Assembly (NCBI GenBank): GCA_021234155.1
Contig: JAJEKV010000057.1
Coordinates: 3,131,821 to 3,195,820, forward strand
DNA length: 64,000 nucleotides
From: Isoetes taiwanensis
Taxonomy: Eukaryota > Streptophyta > Lycopodiopsida > Isoetales > Isoetaceae
Direction: 5' to 3'
In this document: piece by piece, positions 42,835 to 55,088 of the stretch
Layout of the letters: each line of letters starts with the position of its first letter
Position numbering within the stretch: the stretch's first letter is position 1
Program-made: the position numbers and the translations under genes
Notes under the pieces: generated by a model
Told to the model about the DNA's origin: nothing
Database searches by the model: none
The model's input: only the letters and a program-made list of their open reading frames with translations

Positions 42835-43804
42835 GAGGTTAAGGCAGGTTGATATTACATGCAAAAGAGGTTACATGAATATGTACAGCAATTGCAAAAG
42901 GAGAAACCTTTGCAATGCTTACTTGTCCCAAGAAGGGACTGAAAGAGGCATAGCACAGCAAGATATTCAAAATTTGCTGTACCAGCTAGACAAAAAAGAT
43001 CAGATCAAATCAGATGTCTGTAATAGTTCAAGACGTAAAATGTGAACCGAAGTTTCTACTCATAGCCCAAAACAAACTCCAATGGATCAACCTGGACAAT
43101 ATGGAATACTGTCTCAAGCTCATCAAGATCCAAAGGGTATGGACCATGAACTGCAAAGATGATTTCGGAGGTGATGTCAAAGTGCTCCTCCCATTTTGCA
43201 AAGAAAGTAAATCTTCAAATCATTCCACCACCAAAGATCTTCATCATCCGAATGACTCCCAAAGCCGCTCATGCATTGCCAAAATGTGCCGCCTGAGGTG
43301 AATCATCTTGGCCTTGATTACCTCCCTCGCCTACGCTCAAAAGCCGGTTTAGGATCATACCTTCCACGAGAGGGGGATAACCATATCATAATGCTCTCGG
43401 TCACAAAATCATCAATGTCAACATCAAAGATCGAGATAGTAAGTTTAAAGAAAGCATAAAACCATGGTAATTCCCTAAAGAATCCCAATTTCTCGCCATA
43501 TCTTTGAGCCCTTGCTTCTTCTATGTGCTATAGTCGTCTCAACCAAAGGGACTGAAAGGTGCTTTAATCCAATTGAGATTAAATGTTTTGTGATCATGAA
43601 CGATTACATTTTACATGTGTTCCAAATAGACCATAGGGCCGAGTTCTCAAAGTACCACGTAAGGCACTAGGGAAACTTAGAAAGTCAAAAAATTCTTGTG
43701 AAGATGAACCGTGAGTGGACTTACAGAGATTTTTTTGCCCGAGCCGAAGGGCGTAAGCCTCCTGCACCGAAAGACATGCGTGTTGGATTCTCGAAGTCGG
43801 CAGC
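42835..43804 (-). other. 3' UTR of the L1 LINE
   Basis: Non-coding region between the end of ORF2 and the poly(A). Short open frames on the plus strand (42803-43459) are shadows. No embedded repeat was recognised. Confidence 0.7.
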
Positions 43805-45094
43805 CTAACGGGCAAATATTGGACCGAAAGCGAGTAATTTATATTTTGATATTCTCTCATTAGTGGACAAACTCTGATTCAACAGAAGCCATCTAAAAAG
43901 AAGAATCTTTTTTGCACAATGTGCCTGCCATCCCTCAATGATTATTTTGATAGCCCATTTTGTAGTGACCTTAAGATCAGAAGGTTGAATGATCATTTTG
44001 TAGATCTTGGACACACTGTATCTCTTTTTTCCTTCACAGCTCCATGAAATAGGATCCATTGAGTCTTCCCAGTTGCTCAAGAAACTAGAGATGTCAGAGA
44101 AAATTTTTTTGTTGACCTGTGTATCACTGATTCTTGCAACCAGCTCATGCCAGGTGAGCCAATTGCCATTACGCCTGAGATCAGCTATAGTTTTGAGACC
44201 TGCATCACTCCATTCTTTATATTTTCTCAGATGTTTGAGAGCCAAGCATCCTGCCTCTGTAGGAAGTAAATTGTGATGCCAAAATAAATGAAACTTGGAA
44301 CTAACCTTATGAAGATTATCTGCATGAAAACAATGGGAGACTTCATTCCAGGCCTCTAAAAGCCTCCTCATGATAGAAGATGTATGGGGGCCAGCTGTTA
44401 ACTGGTAGAAGGCCGAATCTGGGAGCTGATGTTGAATTGAATTGCTTCCCACAGGTTTAGTTTGCTGAACCCAGTACCTGATAAAGGCCATGGCAGGAGA
44501 AAGATGAGGAGACCATAAAGCACGCCAGATCAATTTTGCAGCTAAAGCCTGAGCCTGTTTGAACAGATCCTTGCATCCTAGGCCCCCAGAATCCTTGGGA
44601 GTGGTGAGATTCTGCCAAGCAACTTTATAGTCCCCTTGCCATATAAACTTTCTAATGGCAGTCTGAATTTCCTGATAGGTTGCTTTGTCAGCCACAATTG
44701 CAGATGAAAAATAGATGTGCGTGCTGGTGATTACTGTGTTGGCAATTTCAACCCTTCCTGCCAATGAAAGAGAGGCAGGATACATCATGAATTTTCTTTT
44801 AATCCTGTTTGTAATAGGAGACCAAAGACCATGCAAACTCATGTCTGGTGCAAGAGGAAGACCCAACAGTTTGGTGGCCATCCCTTTTTCGAGAATTACT
44901 ATATCAACAATTTTTTCCTCCTTAGAATCCAAGAGGATGGTACATTTGGCTTTGTTCAATAAAACTCCCGAGGCTTTGCCAAAGGTCTCCATGGCAGACA
45001 GAAAGGCAAAGATGCTTTTCCCATCATCCTCCAAAAAAATGAAAGTATCATCAAAGATATTGCATCGAGAAAGAGGCATACCTTCATTTGGCAT
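43805..45094 (-). pseudogene. L1 ORF2, C-terminal region with zf-RVT domain
   Basis: A 429-codon frame: NIFDDTFIFLEDD (catalytic block remnant), FGKASGVLLNKAKCTILL, KLLGLPLAPD, SLAGRVEIANTVI, RKFIWQGDYK, then the plant-L1 C-terminal zinc-binding region with KRYSVSKIYKMI and HCAKKILLFRWLLLNQSLST. This matches the end of plant LINE polyproteins, where FxWRLxxxxLxT-like words are typical. It stops at 43805; about 970 bases of 3' UTR follow to the poly(A). Confidence 0.9.
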
Positions 45095-46164
45095 CCGGAG
45101 GCCTTGGATTTGTCCATTTCTGTTGAAGCTTGAGAGTAACCCCGGTCACCATCTCAAAGAACTATTAAAAGAGGTAAGGAGCCAAAGGACACCCTTGCCT
45201 CACTCCTCTTTTGGGGGGAAAAGAGGAGGGGCAGCCATTAATCAAGATCGCAGATCCGGCCTCCTTGTTGAAGGCAAGAACCAGATTGATCACCTGTTGA
45301 GAAAATTCCAAAACCTCCATGGCCCTACTAAAAAAATCCCAATTAATAGTATCAAATGCCCTTTTAAAATCCAGTTTCAGGAGCATGCAATTCTGGTTGG
45401 TTAGATTACTCCAATGTAATCCTTCATAAGCTCCAATAAAGTTGTCAAGGATACTCCTTCCGTGAAGGAAAGCAAAACAGAGGGGACTAATGAGGCTTTC
45501 CAGGGTAGGCTTAACCCTGTTTGCTAGAATTTTTGCAAGAACTTTATAAACGGTGTTGGTCAATGAGATTGGCCTCCAATCAGAAAAGGACATAGGTTGG
45601 TCCACCTTTGGGACCAGTGCAATTAGACCAGCATTGATTGCAGGATGTAAACTATCTGCCACCCAGGCTCCTTGCACAAAAGTTGTGAAATCATCCTGCA
45701 TTATATCCCAAAATTCTCTAAAGAATTCTGGGGGAAAGCCATCAGGTCCAGGACTTTTTCCAGAAGCCATCGAATTCAAGATTCGGAGAATCTCCTCCTT
45801 CTGTGGAATAGCCATAAGGGCATCATTATTAACAATTGAGGAGTCAGAATCCAAGTCAACCATGCTAAAGAATTGCTCAATATCTGTTTGAGATGTTGGC
45901 TGCTTATCAAATAATTCCCCGATATCTATGAGCAAAAATCTTTGTATCTCAAAGTTGTCCTTGAATAGTTTCCCCTTGATCATTTTGAACTGAGATGATG
46001 CCATTATTGATGATCCGACTCTTAGCAGCCCTGAAAAAGAAGGAGGAACTACTCTTATCCATACAATTGATGTACTGACATTTACTTCTGATTGCCAAAG
46101 ACTGAGCTTCCATTTCCTCCACATGTTTGACTTTGATCTCCAGTTGACTTTCTAGATCCTGCAA
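45094..46164 (-). pseudogene. L1 ORF2, reverse transcriptase domain
   Basis: A short linker frame (46164-45949, FFFRAAKSRIINNGI) precedes the main RT frame: ASGKSPGPDGFPPEFFREFW, GLIALVPK, FSDWRPISLTNTVYKVLAKI, FLHGRSILDNFIGAYEGLHW, LLKLDFKRAFDTINWDF (catalytic Asp) and GVRQGCPLAPYLF. The frame breaks near 45170 and again before 45094. The FADD block reads NIFDDTFIF at about 45060, so the usual Ala before the Asp pair is lost. Changes of frame near 46170, 45950 and 45100-45170 inactivate the ORF. Confidence 0.92.
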
Positions 46165-46178
46165 AAGTCCGATTATCT

Positions 46179-47162
46179 TTATCCAAAAAATGTAGATTCT
46201 CTTACCTTTTTCATTTCAATATAAATTTCATTCTTTTGTTTCCTCTTCTTTTCTGCCCAATCTTTCCCCCATTTTTTAATCCAATGTTTCAACGTTTTTA
46301 GTTTCTGCACAAACCCAATCATAGATTTGCTATTTCCAATCTTGGGGAGAGATATATAATACTCCCTCAGTTGTGAGCAAAATTGCTGAACCTGCAGCAA
46401 TTGAACATTGAATTTGAAGGGAGTACTGACCTGTGTAGCTCGGGAAGAGAGGGCAAGAGTCTCCATGACTTGAGGAAAATGGTCAGAAATAGAATTACTA
46501 CAGTCTGACTTAATGACAATTTGGTCCCACAAATCCAGGTCAACTGAGAGAGTGTAGAACCTATCTAACAAACAAAATGTTCTTTCTGGACCCTTTCTCT
46601 TATTACTCCAAGAATATGTGGCTGATGAGGAGGGGGGATGGTAGACAAATTTGCCAACCAATTTATCCCATTCACTTCTCTCATTCTTGGTCATATTGAT
46701 CTTTTTTCCAAGCTTTTGATCCCACAGGGGAGTGTTATTAAAATCTCCTGCTAACAGCCAATTATGAACATGGCTTTGTTGATCTATCCAGAAATTCATT
46801 TCCCTCCATTGCATTTCTCTTTCATGAGGTTCTGTGGAAGCATAGACATTTATTATTCCAGTCAAATGACCTTTGATATTGAGAAAGCTAACAGACCATC
46901 TGCCCAAGGGGGACACATATGAACCAGCAGAAGAAAATCCTTTCCAGATTGTACAAATTCCACCCTTAGTGCCATTGGCTGCAGCCCATGTAGAGCCACT
47001 GCCTGGACATATCCAATCTCCCAATTTTGAAGATTCAAAAGGGGGAAGTCTGTGTTCCTGTAGTAAAATGAGATCTGCCTTCATTTCCTGAATTGCTATG
47101 AGAGCCCTTTTTCTTTTCAAAGGACCCTTTATACCTCTTAGATTCCAGCACACAATCTTCAT
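46179..47162 (-). pseudogene. L1 ORF2, endonuclease domain
   Basis: A 327-codon frame from ATG 47162: MKIVCWNLRGIKGPLKRKRA (metal-binding Asn), ADLILLQEHRLP (catalytic Glu), GIINVYAS, NWLLAGDFNNTPLWDQ (GDFN), TYSWSNKR, LLDRFY and SISDHFPQVM (SDH). All motifs of an apurinic-type endonuclease that cuts the target are present in one frame. This part of the LINE is intact. Later parts of ORF2 are in other frames. Confidence 0.93.
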
Positions 47163-48473
47163 AAAGATTTGTTTCTTGTATTAGAGGCAGGCCCATCCAA
47201 GTTAAAGAGGACCATTTTTTTGTTCCTTTTCCTGGTTGTCTGTGGAGTAAAGAACTCTTCAACACCAGGTTGTGAAGGAGTTGACATGACAAGGTCATTA
47301 GTAGGAAGAATTTCCTCATTGAAGTCACTCTCAATCATCCTTATGTCATGATGTTCATCCATAATAATGCTGGAAGGTCTGGGGGATCCAGGCTGTTGCT
47401 TGAAAAGCTCACCAGAATCCTCATTTTTCTCTTGGTTTAAGGACACTGGCTGTTGCTTAAAAAGCTCACCAGTTCCTTCCATCTGAGGCTCAACCCGACC
47501 TGGGAAAAGATTCTGAACAGGGAATTCAGACATTTTGTGGGAACATTCCCCCTTTTCCCGAGTAGAGGGGGAATTAGGAGAATTTGAAGAATTTGGAGAG
47601 CTTTTTTGTGATGAAGATTCCCTAATTGTAATTCCTCTGTTTAGAACCTTCACACTCCCTTCACCAGATTTTCTGATCCAAGTCATTTTCCCTTTTTTTT
47701 TGGGCCAACAATGTCTCGCTTTCTCGCCTTTTCCCCGCTCCTCTCTAATTCTCTCTGCTTGAGCCTTTCTTTTCACACTACCATTTACATTTTGTTTCTT
47801 AAGGGCCGAAGAAGGCTTATTATAAGGAGTGACCCACTGATTAGAGGGCTCAACATTTATTTTCCTCTCTACAAAGCCTTTGCAAACTCCACCTCCGTGC
47901 AATCTGATACCACATGCACTACAGGGGGTGGGGATTCCCTGCCACTGCAGGGGGAGGCATTTCTTCAGCCCAAAGTAATCACAATAGTCAATTCTTTCAG
48001 GAATTGGTTTGAGAAGATCCAATTGGACCCGCACCCTCTGGGGGTTGATCCGGCATTGTTTCCATACCAATGAAGTCACCTAATTCCCCAAACAAGTTTT
48101 TAGAATCTCCTCACTCCAAGAATTGGGCTAAGGCCTTGAACCGAAGTGCATGCAGGATGGAAAAGCTGCTTAATATCTCGAGGATCAAAAGCCGGATACC
48201 ATTTTTGGAAAAAGATTTGAGTGTTAGCCTTCGTAATCGTGCCCTGCTTGAGCAGCATTTTGACAGAAATTTCGTTTCCACATTCCACAATAAAATTGAA
48301 ATGTTCCACATTCCACAATAAAATTGAAATTTCGTTTCCACATTCGTTTTGGAAATTGAAATGTTGTCAACCAGCTTTTCGAGCTCGGCTCTTATCATTG
48401 GGAGTTTCTCTCCCTCATGCCTTATACAGCCAATTACTGCTCGATTGGCCATTTGTTTTAGTCTAGCTTCCAC
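47159..48473 (-). pseudogene. L1 ORF1 (DUF4283/CCHC RNA-binding protein), broken
   Basis: The upstream part (48473-48100) lies in two frames (KWYPAFDPRDIKQLF; FKALAQFLE), as in the DUF4283-type N-terminal domain of plant L1 ORF1. The main frame 48079-47159 (306 codons) has QRVRVQLDLLKPIPERI, a Cys knuckle (YCDYFGLKKC, CSACGIRLHGGGVC), then a basic Ser/Asn-rich tail with a duplicated GELFKQQP word. ORF1 proteins coat the LINE RNA. A local tandem duplication of CCACATTCCACAATAAAATT at 48279-48320 disrupts the N-terminal part. The ORF1 end overlaps the ORF2 start by four bases (ATG at 47162-47160), as expected for a bicistronic LINE. Confidence 0.8.
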
Positions 48474-49429
48474 AAATGAGTTTTTCAGGATTTTACCGTG
48501 GAAAACATGCTTTGTCTTCTCGCTCTACAATTCCAAATTCTTCCTCTTGCAAATGGTTCAAATGTTCCGAATTGGCTTCACAATGTTCTCACGCCTTTGA
48601 CCGCCCCATCCCCAAACAAGGTTGCCTGCCGCCACCATGTTTCCATTCGCCTTCTCCGACTCCAATTCGGTTCCGTTAGATAGGTAAAGAAATCTCCGGC
48701 GGTTACAAGGTTCTCTTCGACTTCCTTTTCCTTTCCCAATTCTTTAGCACCATTATGACTCGCCTCGCTAAATTCTCGACTTTTAAACAGAGCCCAAATC
48801 CATTAAAATTTGTGCCAATTTCTTCTTTTCAATGTCCGACATGATGTACATCCTTTTGGCAATCATTGTTAGATCATCCCCGCTCGTAATCAAAAGCTAA
48901 CATACCATCCCATTGTCCAAAATATTTTTATTGTTTTCCATTGCATGCAAACTAATCGAACAACAACTACTTCTAACCAACAGTTGCGCTTTTTGTTTAT
49001 TTAAGAATAAATTCTGACTGAGATTTTTTCATTTTGCCAATCACAAAAAACCCAAAAGACTCCAGTGGCAGTAGCATTTCTATCCCCCAGAAATTCTCCT
49101 AACCACGATTCCTCTGCAAGGACAGACTCTTCAAGATTGTGCGAAAAAATGTAGGTAAACAAATGATCTGGAAAAAACTGCTGCATAACCAGTGAATTCC
49201 ATAATTCATTTGGTTCTCCCTGAAGCCATCCACATGAATGCCGAGCCCCTTGTTCCAGAATCGCAAATACCCTTACCATGGCGCACCGTGCAAGCGCTCA
49301 GGAAAAATCGGAGCGCCACCGCCAACCGCCATCCTCTCCCTCCTCGATCCTCGAGATACGCATCACTTAGTGATAACATAACTCAATGTGCTTGAACTTG
49401 GAATGCAAAACCTCGTCTTTGACAACACA

Positions 49430-50480
49430 ATAACAGCACATTCAGTCCATCTCAACTTGCCTCGTCAGGCATTTCTAGCAAATATTATAACCAAATCAAT
49501 ACATGAATTGCCAAGGACATAGCGACATATTCTTCTTCAACAATGAATATGCAACACATCACTGTTTTTTACTTATCCAAAACACCAAAGAATTTCATCA
49601 AAAATAACAACAATCACTTATGGATTTGTATATGTCTGGATAGCCACCCACCCAAGCAACTTCAAAGTAGTTGAACCATTTTACTTAGCGTACATAACAC
49701 CATAGAAAATGAATCCTTTGAAATATCTTTCGAACACATTTTGCAGTATGCCAATGTATAATAAATATCTGGCCTAATTGCATTTACAAGTTACTTTAGA
49801 GCCTCTATGAGGCTTGCATACGAACATTTCTGCATATCTAATTGATCCTAATAAGTGAAAAGACACTGCTTTTTTTACAATCTTGCTTTAGTTGAGCTAA
49901 CTGGCAGAGAAGTAAGTTGCGTTTTTGCAGAAACCAACCAAACTTTTCAAGAAGCATCTTTACATCATTAGATTGTAAAAGCCGAATCAAACTTTTTGTC
50001 CTTATCTTGTTTGATTTGAATACCTAAACATAAATGCCCCCTATGTCCACCATCTCAAATGTGGAACACAATCTCTTCTTGATCTTATAAGTATTCCAAG
50101 TTATTGGAGATCAAGATCATCATCAACATGAAGTGCAGTCACAATAAAGCCTTCCCGATGTCGCTTTATGTAAACATTGAAATCTTCAATACTTGCAAGA
50201 AATCCTTCAGAAAGAAAATAGAAATTCATTTTCACATATCAGGCTCTAGATGCTTGCTTCATCCATACAAGGCCTTTCAAAAGTGGAAAACAAGCTTCTC
50301 ATTGTCACGCTCTTAAAGACCGTCTGCTTGACTCATGTAAATCTCTTCACTAAGATCTCCATTGAGAAATGTGGTTTTCACATCCATTTGATGTACAAAC
50401 ATATCAAACTAAGCGGCAAATGCTAGCAATTCTTTTAAATTGGGAGACGCATGATGGATAATTGACAGGCCACTTGCGAG
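49430..50480 (-). mobile_element. Old Ty1/copia pol fossil
   Basis: The minus strand near 50410-50330 reads [19 protein letters not shown] and [11 protein letters not shown], the copia reverse-transcriptase entry block, and near 50140-50110 LHVDDDLDL, the counterpart of YVDD. Downstream text toward 49650 still follows the copia order (KLLGWVAIQ-like). It is heavily decayed, with many breaks. No LTRs were found, so its limits are approximate. Much older than the copia element at 39.6 kb. Confidence 0.7.
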
Positions 50481-52090
50481 GATCCTTTTGTACTACCATG
50501 GCTTGAACTTATCAAACAATCCATTTGCTTTGTACATAAAGTTTGACCAATCACGATGGTGGAAAGTCATACGATAATTCTCGATTTCCAGAATCATTAT
50601 GTCACCATGCAAACCCATCAAAAGGGGGCCCGATTCCGGAGCAGAGGAAAAAATACAAAGGTTCTTACTGGAAAAGGGCCGCATTTGGGTGGAAGAGTTT
50701 GGCGGGATTGAAATGCCCATCCATAAAAAAATTGTGCCCACAAAACCCAATCTCTGTTTGATGCATAGAAACTCTGATTCAAGGACCTTTTTGTAACAAA
50801 TCACCCAAGAAAGTCCCTGTAGCGGTCTTATTTCTTGCGAAGCTAGAATAGAAGGATCTATTGCCACAGAAGAAGAGAAGGATTTTGTGATCAATAGAGC
50901 TTCAGAGGTTTTGCATAAGTATTTGAAGACCTTGCCGTTTTCCAAGAAAACAGAGCCCAAATCTTGCTCGTTTTATGAAGATTGGGATCGAAGAGAATAG
51001 ATTCAGTGGGATTTGTGCTTAACTTGCTCAGACATGGGTTTAAGGGAGGTCAACCCTCCTCTCCCGGAGATCATGGAAAATAACCCTCGAGGCCAGAACA
51101 CACAAGGAGAGTTGCACCAAATACAAGAGACTTAAAAAGTACTATATAATCTATTTATTGATCTAAATACAATAAAGCTAGATAAAAGGTAAAAAAGTGT
51201 TGAATTCTTCCTAACTTTTTTCCTCTCATCCCAGACACATTATCCCTAACTCCGGCACATTATTATGGCTAAACCGTGTATTATGGTTTATGGGCCCTTG
51301 GATCCTGGCACAATGCAGAGGATATTCCCTCTACGCACATCCTGCACGCACATTCAAGGTCTTCATGGGGTCAAATTGATCTGCTTTTAAAGGGGCGCCC
51401 TTTGACCCAACACCATGGCTTAAAACCGTATTTAGGCACATTGGATCCCATACAATACAGCAACACATAAATTCGTAGTCTATGCCAAGGCATAACACAA
51501 CCACGGGAGCATCATTCAAAGATGAGAGGAGCTCGAGGAATTGAACCCTAGTTTGAATCCAGTGCTCATAATTCACCTGCCTGTGTATGCCATAAGTCTG
51601 TACATCTATGTTCACAATAAGCCTATGTATAGGGACGATAAGACCAGGCCACTAACTGCTACTGCAAGTTGCAATGGGCAGTTGCATGTATCTGATGATC
51701 TCTATACATAACGCTCACCTTGACAAAGGAGAAGACCTGCAATGCAACAGACAAAGGCCATCAGTGAGCCCCGAGAATTGAACCCCGACCCAATGCCAAT
51801 GCTCATCCAGGCATAAGACGGATTCCATAAGAGTGGATCAGCCTTATGCCTAGGGGCCGAACTGAAAGCCTGGAAGTGTTAGCAACCATGGCAATAAATG
51901 CGTAACAAAATGATGTTTTTAAAACCATAGGCCAACCCCAGGAAGACAGCAAGGCATGAGCATAAAAATCATTGCATGTCATGGACTCAGAATGTACACC
52001 TAGCACCAACGCCAGCAAGAGAAGGCTGCAGAAAAACCTGATTACACAACATGATCAAATACAACAGCAAAAACAGAATGACCTAGTTCA
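50481..52090. other. Unassigned DNA between copia fossil and HUH gene
   Basis: A 155-codon minus-strand frame (50960-50493) and shorter ones at 51615-51331 and 52018-51803 have no recognisable domains. GAATTGAACCC words (51536, 51773) recall tRNA T-arms but no tRNA fold is present. Part of this may be the 3' flank of the HUH-endonuclease element. Confidence 0.3.
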
Positions 52091-52097
52091 TGGGCTC

Positions 52098-52510
52098 CCC
52101 AAATGCGGCCCGCCTAATGATGGTATCAAGCTGGCGGATCTCCTGGGACAGAAGAGTCTTGGCAAGGCTCATGTGTAATCTAAGTGCATGGAGCTCAGAC
52201 ATTAGAGCACCAAGTTGCTACCAAGCAACACTAGAAATTGCCAAGTCAATTGCAGCATAAAAACCTGTTAACTGCCTCTTCAAGATCCTAAGGGAAGTTG
52301 CAATTCTGTGGGCCTCTGTACCAACCTGGATAAGGCTAGATATGAACTCCTCTACATTGAAAACCTGCTCAGCCTCTGCAAGATAAACCTGGGAACTAGG
52401 CCGTGATGCATCAATTCTAGAACTAATAAGAGAAGGATCCAAACTCAGAACCAGGTGGCCCACCTCACCCGCGGTATTCCCATTGTCTTCCATTCCAATC
52501 CTGTAAGAAC
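52098..52510 (-). CDS. Second small ORF next to the HUH gene
   Basis: From ATG 52493 (preceded by a possible acceptor CTTACAG) the minus strand reads MEDNGNTAGEVGHLVLSLDP, then YLAEAEQVFNVEEFISSLIQ, VGTEAHRIATSLRILKRQLT and GFYAAIDLAISS. After one interruption the same frame goes on with LGALMSELHALRLHMSLAKT and LLSQEIRQLDTIIRRAAFG to 52098. It is mostly helical, probably a coiled coil of about 130 residues. It lies about 100 bases downstream of the HUH frame on the same strand, so it could be a later exon or a companion protein. I do not recognise it. Confidence 0.4.
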
Positions 52511-52593
52511 GTGTCACCACCACAAACTTTGCTAAAGAAAAACAAAAATAAACACACAAATGAAGCTGTACAACAAAAAAAATCATACAAGAA

Positions 52594-53547
52594 TCACCCA
52601 ACAGCCATGGTGTGGTTCCCAGTATGAATGGGGATGTAATCCACATCATGATCCGGAATTTCTACTTCAGGACTAAAGGATGGATCAGCAAGATCCTCAA
52701 AGTTACAGTCCATCTCATTTGATGGCAGGAGTCATCCCAGTACCTCCGGCGCCCAGGACCATTCCGTTCCACCGCCATATACCCTGTAGGAAAACCAAAT
52801 AGAATGGTCCTCACATCAGATGGCATGCAATGGGCAGGGTTCAGCATAGCCCTCCATGCAGCACGCACTCTGTGCTCGTTGATATGAGCACTATTGGAGG
52901 GAATGATTCAGCTACTGGTCAAAGTATACTTCCCACTCCTAAGCATCCTGCAAATAGTGAATATCAAGCTAGGTGAGTCTTTGACCTCCGTGATAAAACA
53001 CAAAGTGAGCTGCCTTATTCAATAGGTATATATTATCCAATACATACAAAACTTTGTTGTCCCCAGCACCCCATCTCAGATACAAGTCCTTCCCCTCCGA
53101 AATCATGGATTTAGAGATGTTATGGAGATGACAAGAATAGTGTACCTTACCTACATCCTTCATACAGTACCCCGGCATGCCCTCAAAGCAGTACAATATG
53201 TTATTCTTCAACACTTTGCACACTGGAACAACATCAGCTGGTTTGGAGGCCCAATTGAAATCTTTCTTTATTGCCTCATTCAAAGCCCTAGGTGTCTTGT
53301 ACCGGGCTCTTAGCACAGATTGGACATGAAGATGGTCTGCAAAAGACCCTCTCTCCAAAGCAACTGCAGCAGCAATACATCTTCTATCACAGAAGGAAGA
53401 AAGGGCATCAAAGAAACTAAGACGGACATCTTGCCTAGACAATCCCAGTGTTATAAAGACATTGTAGTCCAGAGGAACGACTAAGGTAGCCCAAGATGCA
53501 CCTCGTTTAAAAAATGTAGCACAATAGTAGGACACAATAACGGACAC
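52594..53547 (-). CDS. HUH (Rep-like) endonuclease, probable replitron-type transposon protein
   Basis: The first exon frame (53547 to about 52970, up to 192 codons) has the three motifs of rolling-circle HUH endonucleases in order and spacing. Motif I is YNVFITLGLSR (residues 28-38). Motif II is ALERGSFADHLHVQ, with the HUH triad HLH at 72-74. Motif III is GYCMKD (126-131), with candidate catalytic Tyr127 and Lys130. A later part starts at about 52946 after TATTTGCAG (MLRSGKYTLTSS) and continues as HINEHRVRAAWRAMLNPAHC and DVRTILFGF, ending with an acidic tail (NFEDLADPSFSPEVEIPD) and a stop at 52594. The donor of the intervening intron is not resolved, and about one interruption is seen in the later part. 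HUH proteins nick DNA and join to its 5' end. Replitrons are known eukaryotic transposons with such a protein. No helicase domain was seen. Confidence 0.65.
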
Positions 53548-55080
53548 AATAGTTGAAGGTTAACTACAGCGAGTGCCCGTGCAGTTATAGCACTTATTCT
53601 CAGCCAATGCATGTCAAGCATACAGTTCACCTTTTGCTGTGCATGCAATTACATATCCCCATCCTAGAGTTATATACACATGCCCAAAAAATAAATACTT
53701 ATTATGGCAAGTAGATAATGTACATGGTGTGCTTCTAGATCTCGTTTTACATCAAACAAAATTATAATTGTTTTTGTATCTTTCTCCCATGAAAATCATA
53801 AAAAACAGTACATTACTAGTTGTAAGAGCAAAGAAAAAGCATTATTTTTGACCTAGAAACCTCATCTACGTCAAAGATGATTCCAAAGCGAAAGGTGATG
53901 GAAGAAATTAAATTGCATGCTCACATTAAGTGCGTTTTAGACAAAAATTTCATATGGCTTATCTATGAGAACATGGAATTACATGTGCATCTACAGGCCC
54001 AAAAGATGAACTTTAATAAATGAAAGTCTAACATTTATTGCATAAGATATCTTCTGGAAATGATGTCTACTAAATTAGATGGATAAGACCAGGATGTAAG
54101 GCTTCTGGTTTTCTACTTAATTGTGGCAAGCAGCAGGAGCTTTGCCCTTTCTAGCGGCCCTCCTCATGGACATGATCACAAACACAATTCAGAAAACAAA
54201 CCGGAATCAGGAAGGCGCCCACCTGTTTGTTGTATGTCGTTGTTGTTTGCCGTTTGTTGTTTGCTACCGAAATGGATAGGGGCAACCCCAATTTCAAATA
54301 CAGGAGGCTGCCGACACCTGCAACGACCAAAATTAGAAGCCTTTTGCTCCATCGCCATGTATAACATCTGCACGCGCTGCCTTATCCGTTCGACCTTTGC
54401 CAAAAAGAAAAAAAACCTCCTTCCCAAAACCCAGATGCCACGGTTATCTTTCTACGTATTTGCATACCAATACCACCTTTAACCTTCAAAAATCTTCTGT
54501 TATAAAACTACAGCTCTTGATCGGGCAGACATTATCCCTGATGTAAAAATTGCGTGGGGCATTTTCTGCCCCATCCGCCAATGTATGTGAGCCACGAGGC
54601 GAGGATTCTTTTCCGTAATCGACGATTCTTAAAGTCCATTTCTTAAGAATCACAATGTTATAACATGTTGCATACACAGTTTCATCCAAGATATTCAATC
54701 AAATTTTACACAGATTGAGAAGTCTTTTGCATTGAAAAACACATGATACAAAGACTTTCAGATCCATTGAACTGCACAAAGCTGAGTAGGCAGGTATTGG
54801 CGAGAAATCTATGAAGCAGCATCCTTCAAGGAAGTGAACCCTCCAAGCAAAACCATAATTAAAAGTAAACATACATTCTAGAAGAAAAACCGAAAGCAAA
54901 GAACAGAATATGTAGCATTATAACAGGGGGTTTTTTTTTGTGTTTTTATACAGTTCTCTCTAAGGTTTTCATATGATTTGGTGGCTGTATTCATCCAGGT
55001 GTACTAAGTAGTATTTCTAGAGTGCACCCTTTTGTTAGCCGTTGATTTTAGAAGAAGGGGCAAATCCTGTGGTGGCGGCT
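53548..55080. other. Intergenic AT-rich DNA with possible exon
   Basis: A minus-strand frame at 54427-54176 contains MLYMAMEQKASNFGRCRC and FGSKQQTANNNDIQQTGG and could be a first exon, without other support. The rest shows no gene. Confidence 0.3.
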
Positions 55081-55088
55081 TCTTTTGT

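Larger units (their letters stand above)
42815..49352 (-). mobile_element. L1-type LINE, near full length, with poly(A) and target-site duplication
   Basis: Minus-strand element of about 6.5 kb. Its 3' end is a 20-base A tail (T on the plus strand, 42815-42834). GAGATACGCA lies just outside the tail (42805-42814) and again at 49353-49362, a probable 10-bp target-site duplication that sets the 5' end. The minus strand at that end starts GGATCGAGGAGGGAGAGGAT, like a LINE 5' leader. Order: 5' region, ORF1 (about 48470-47159), ORF2 endonuclease (47162-46179), reverse transcriptase (46164-45094) and C-terminal zinc-binding region (to 43805), then a 3' UTR of nearly 1 kb. The reading frames are broken in several places, so it is inactive but structurally complete. 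Confidence 0.9.

Noticed and set aside
44715-45404. 229-codon plus-strand frame
   Set aside because: It runs antisense to the L1 reverse transcriptase, whose motifs define the coding strand.
50493-50960. 155-codon minus-strand frame as a gene
   Set aside because: No domain, signal or neighbour supports it; length alone is not enough in this context.
51536-51790. tRNA-like GAATTGAACCC words
   Set aside because: No acceptor or anticodon arms fit around them.
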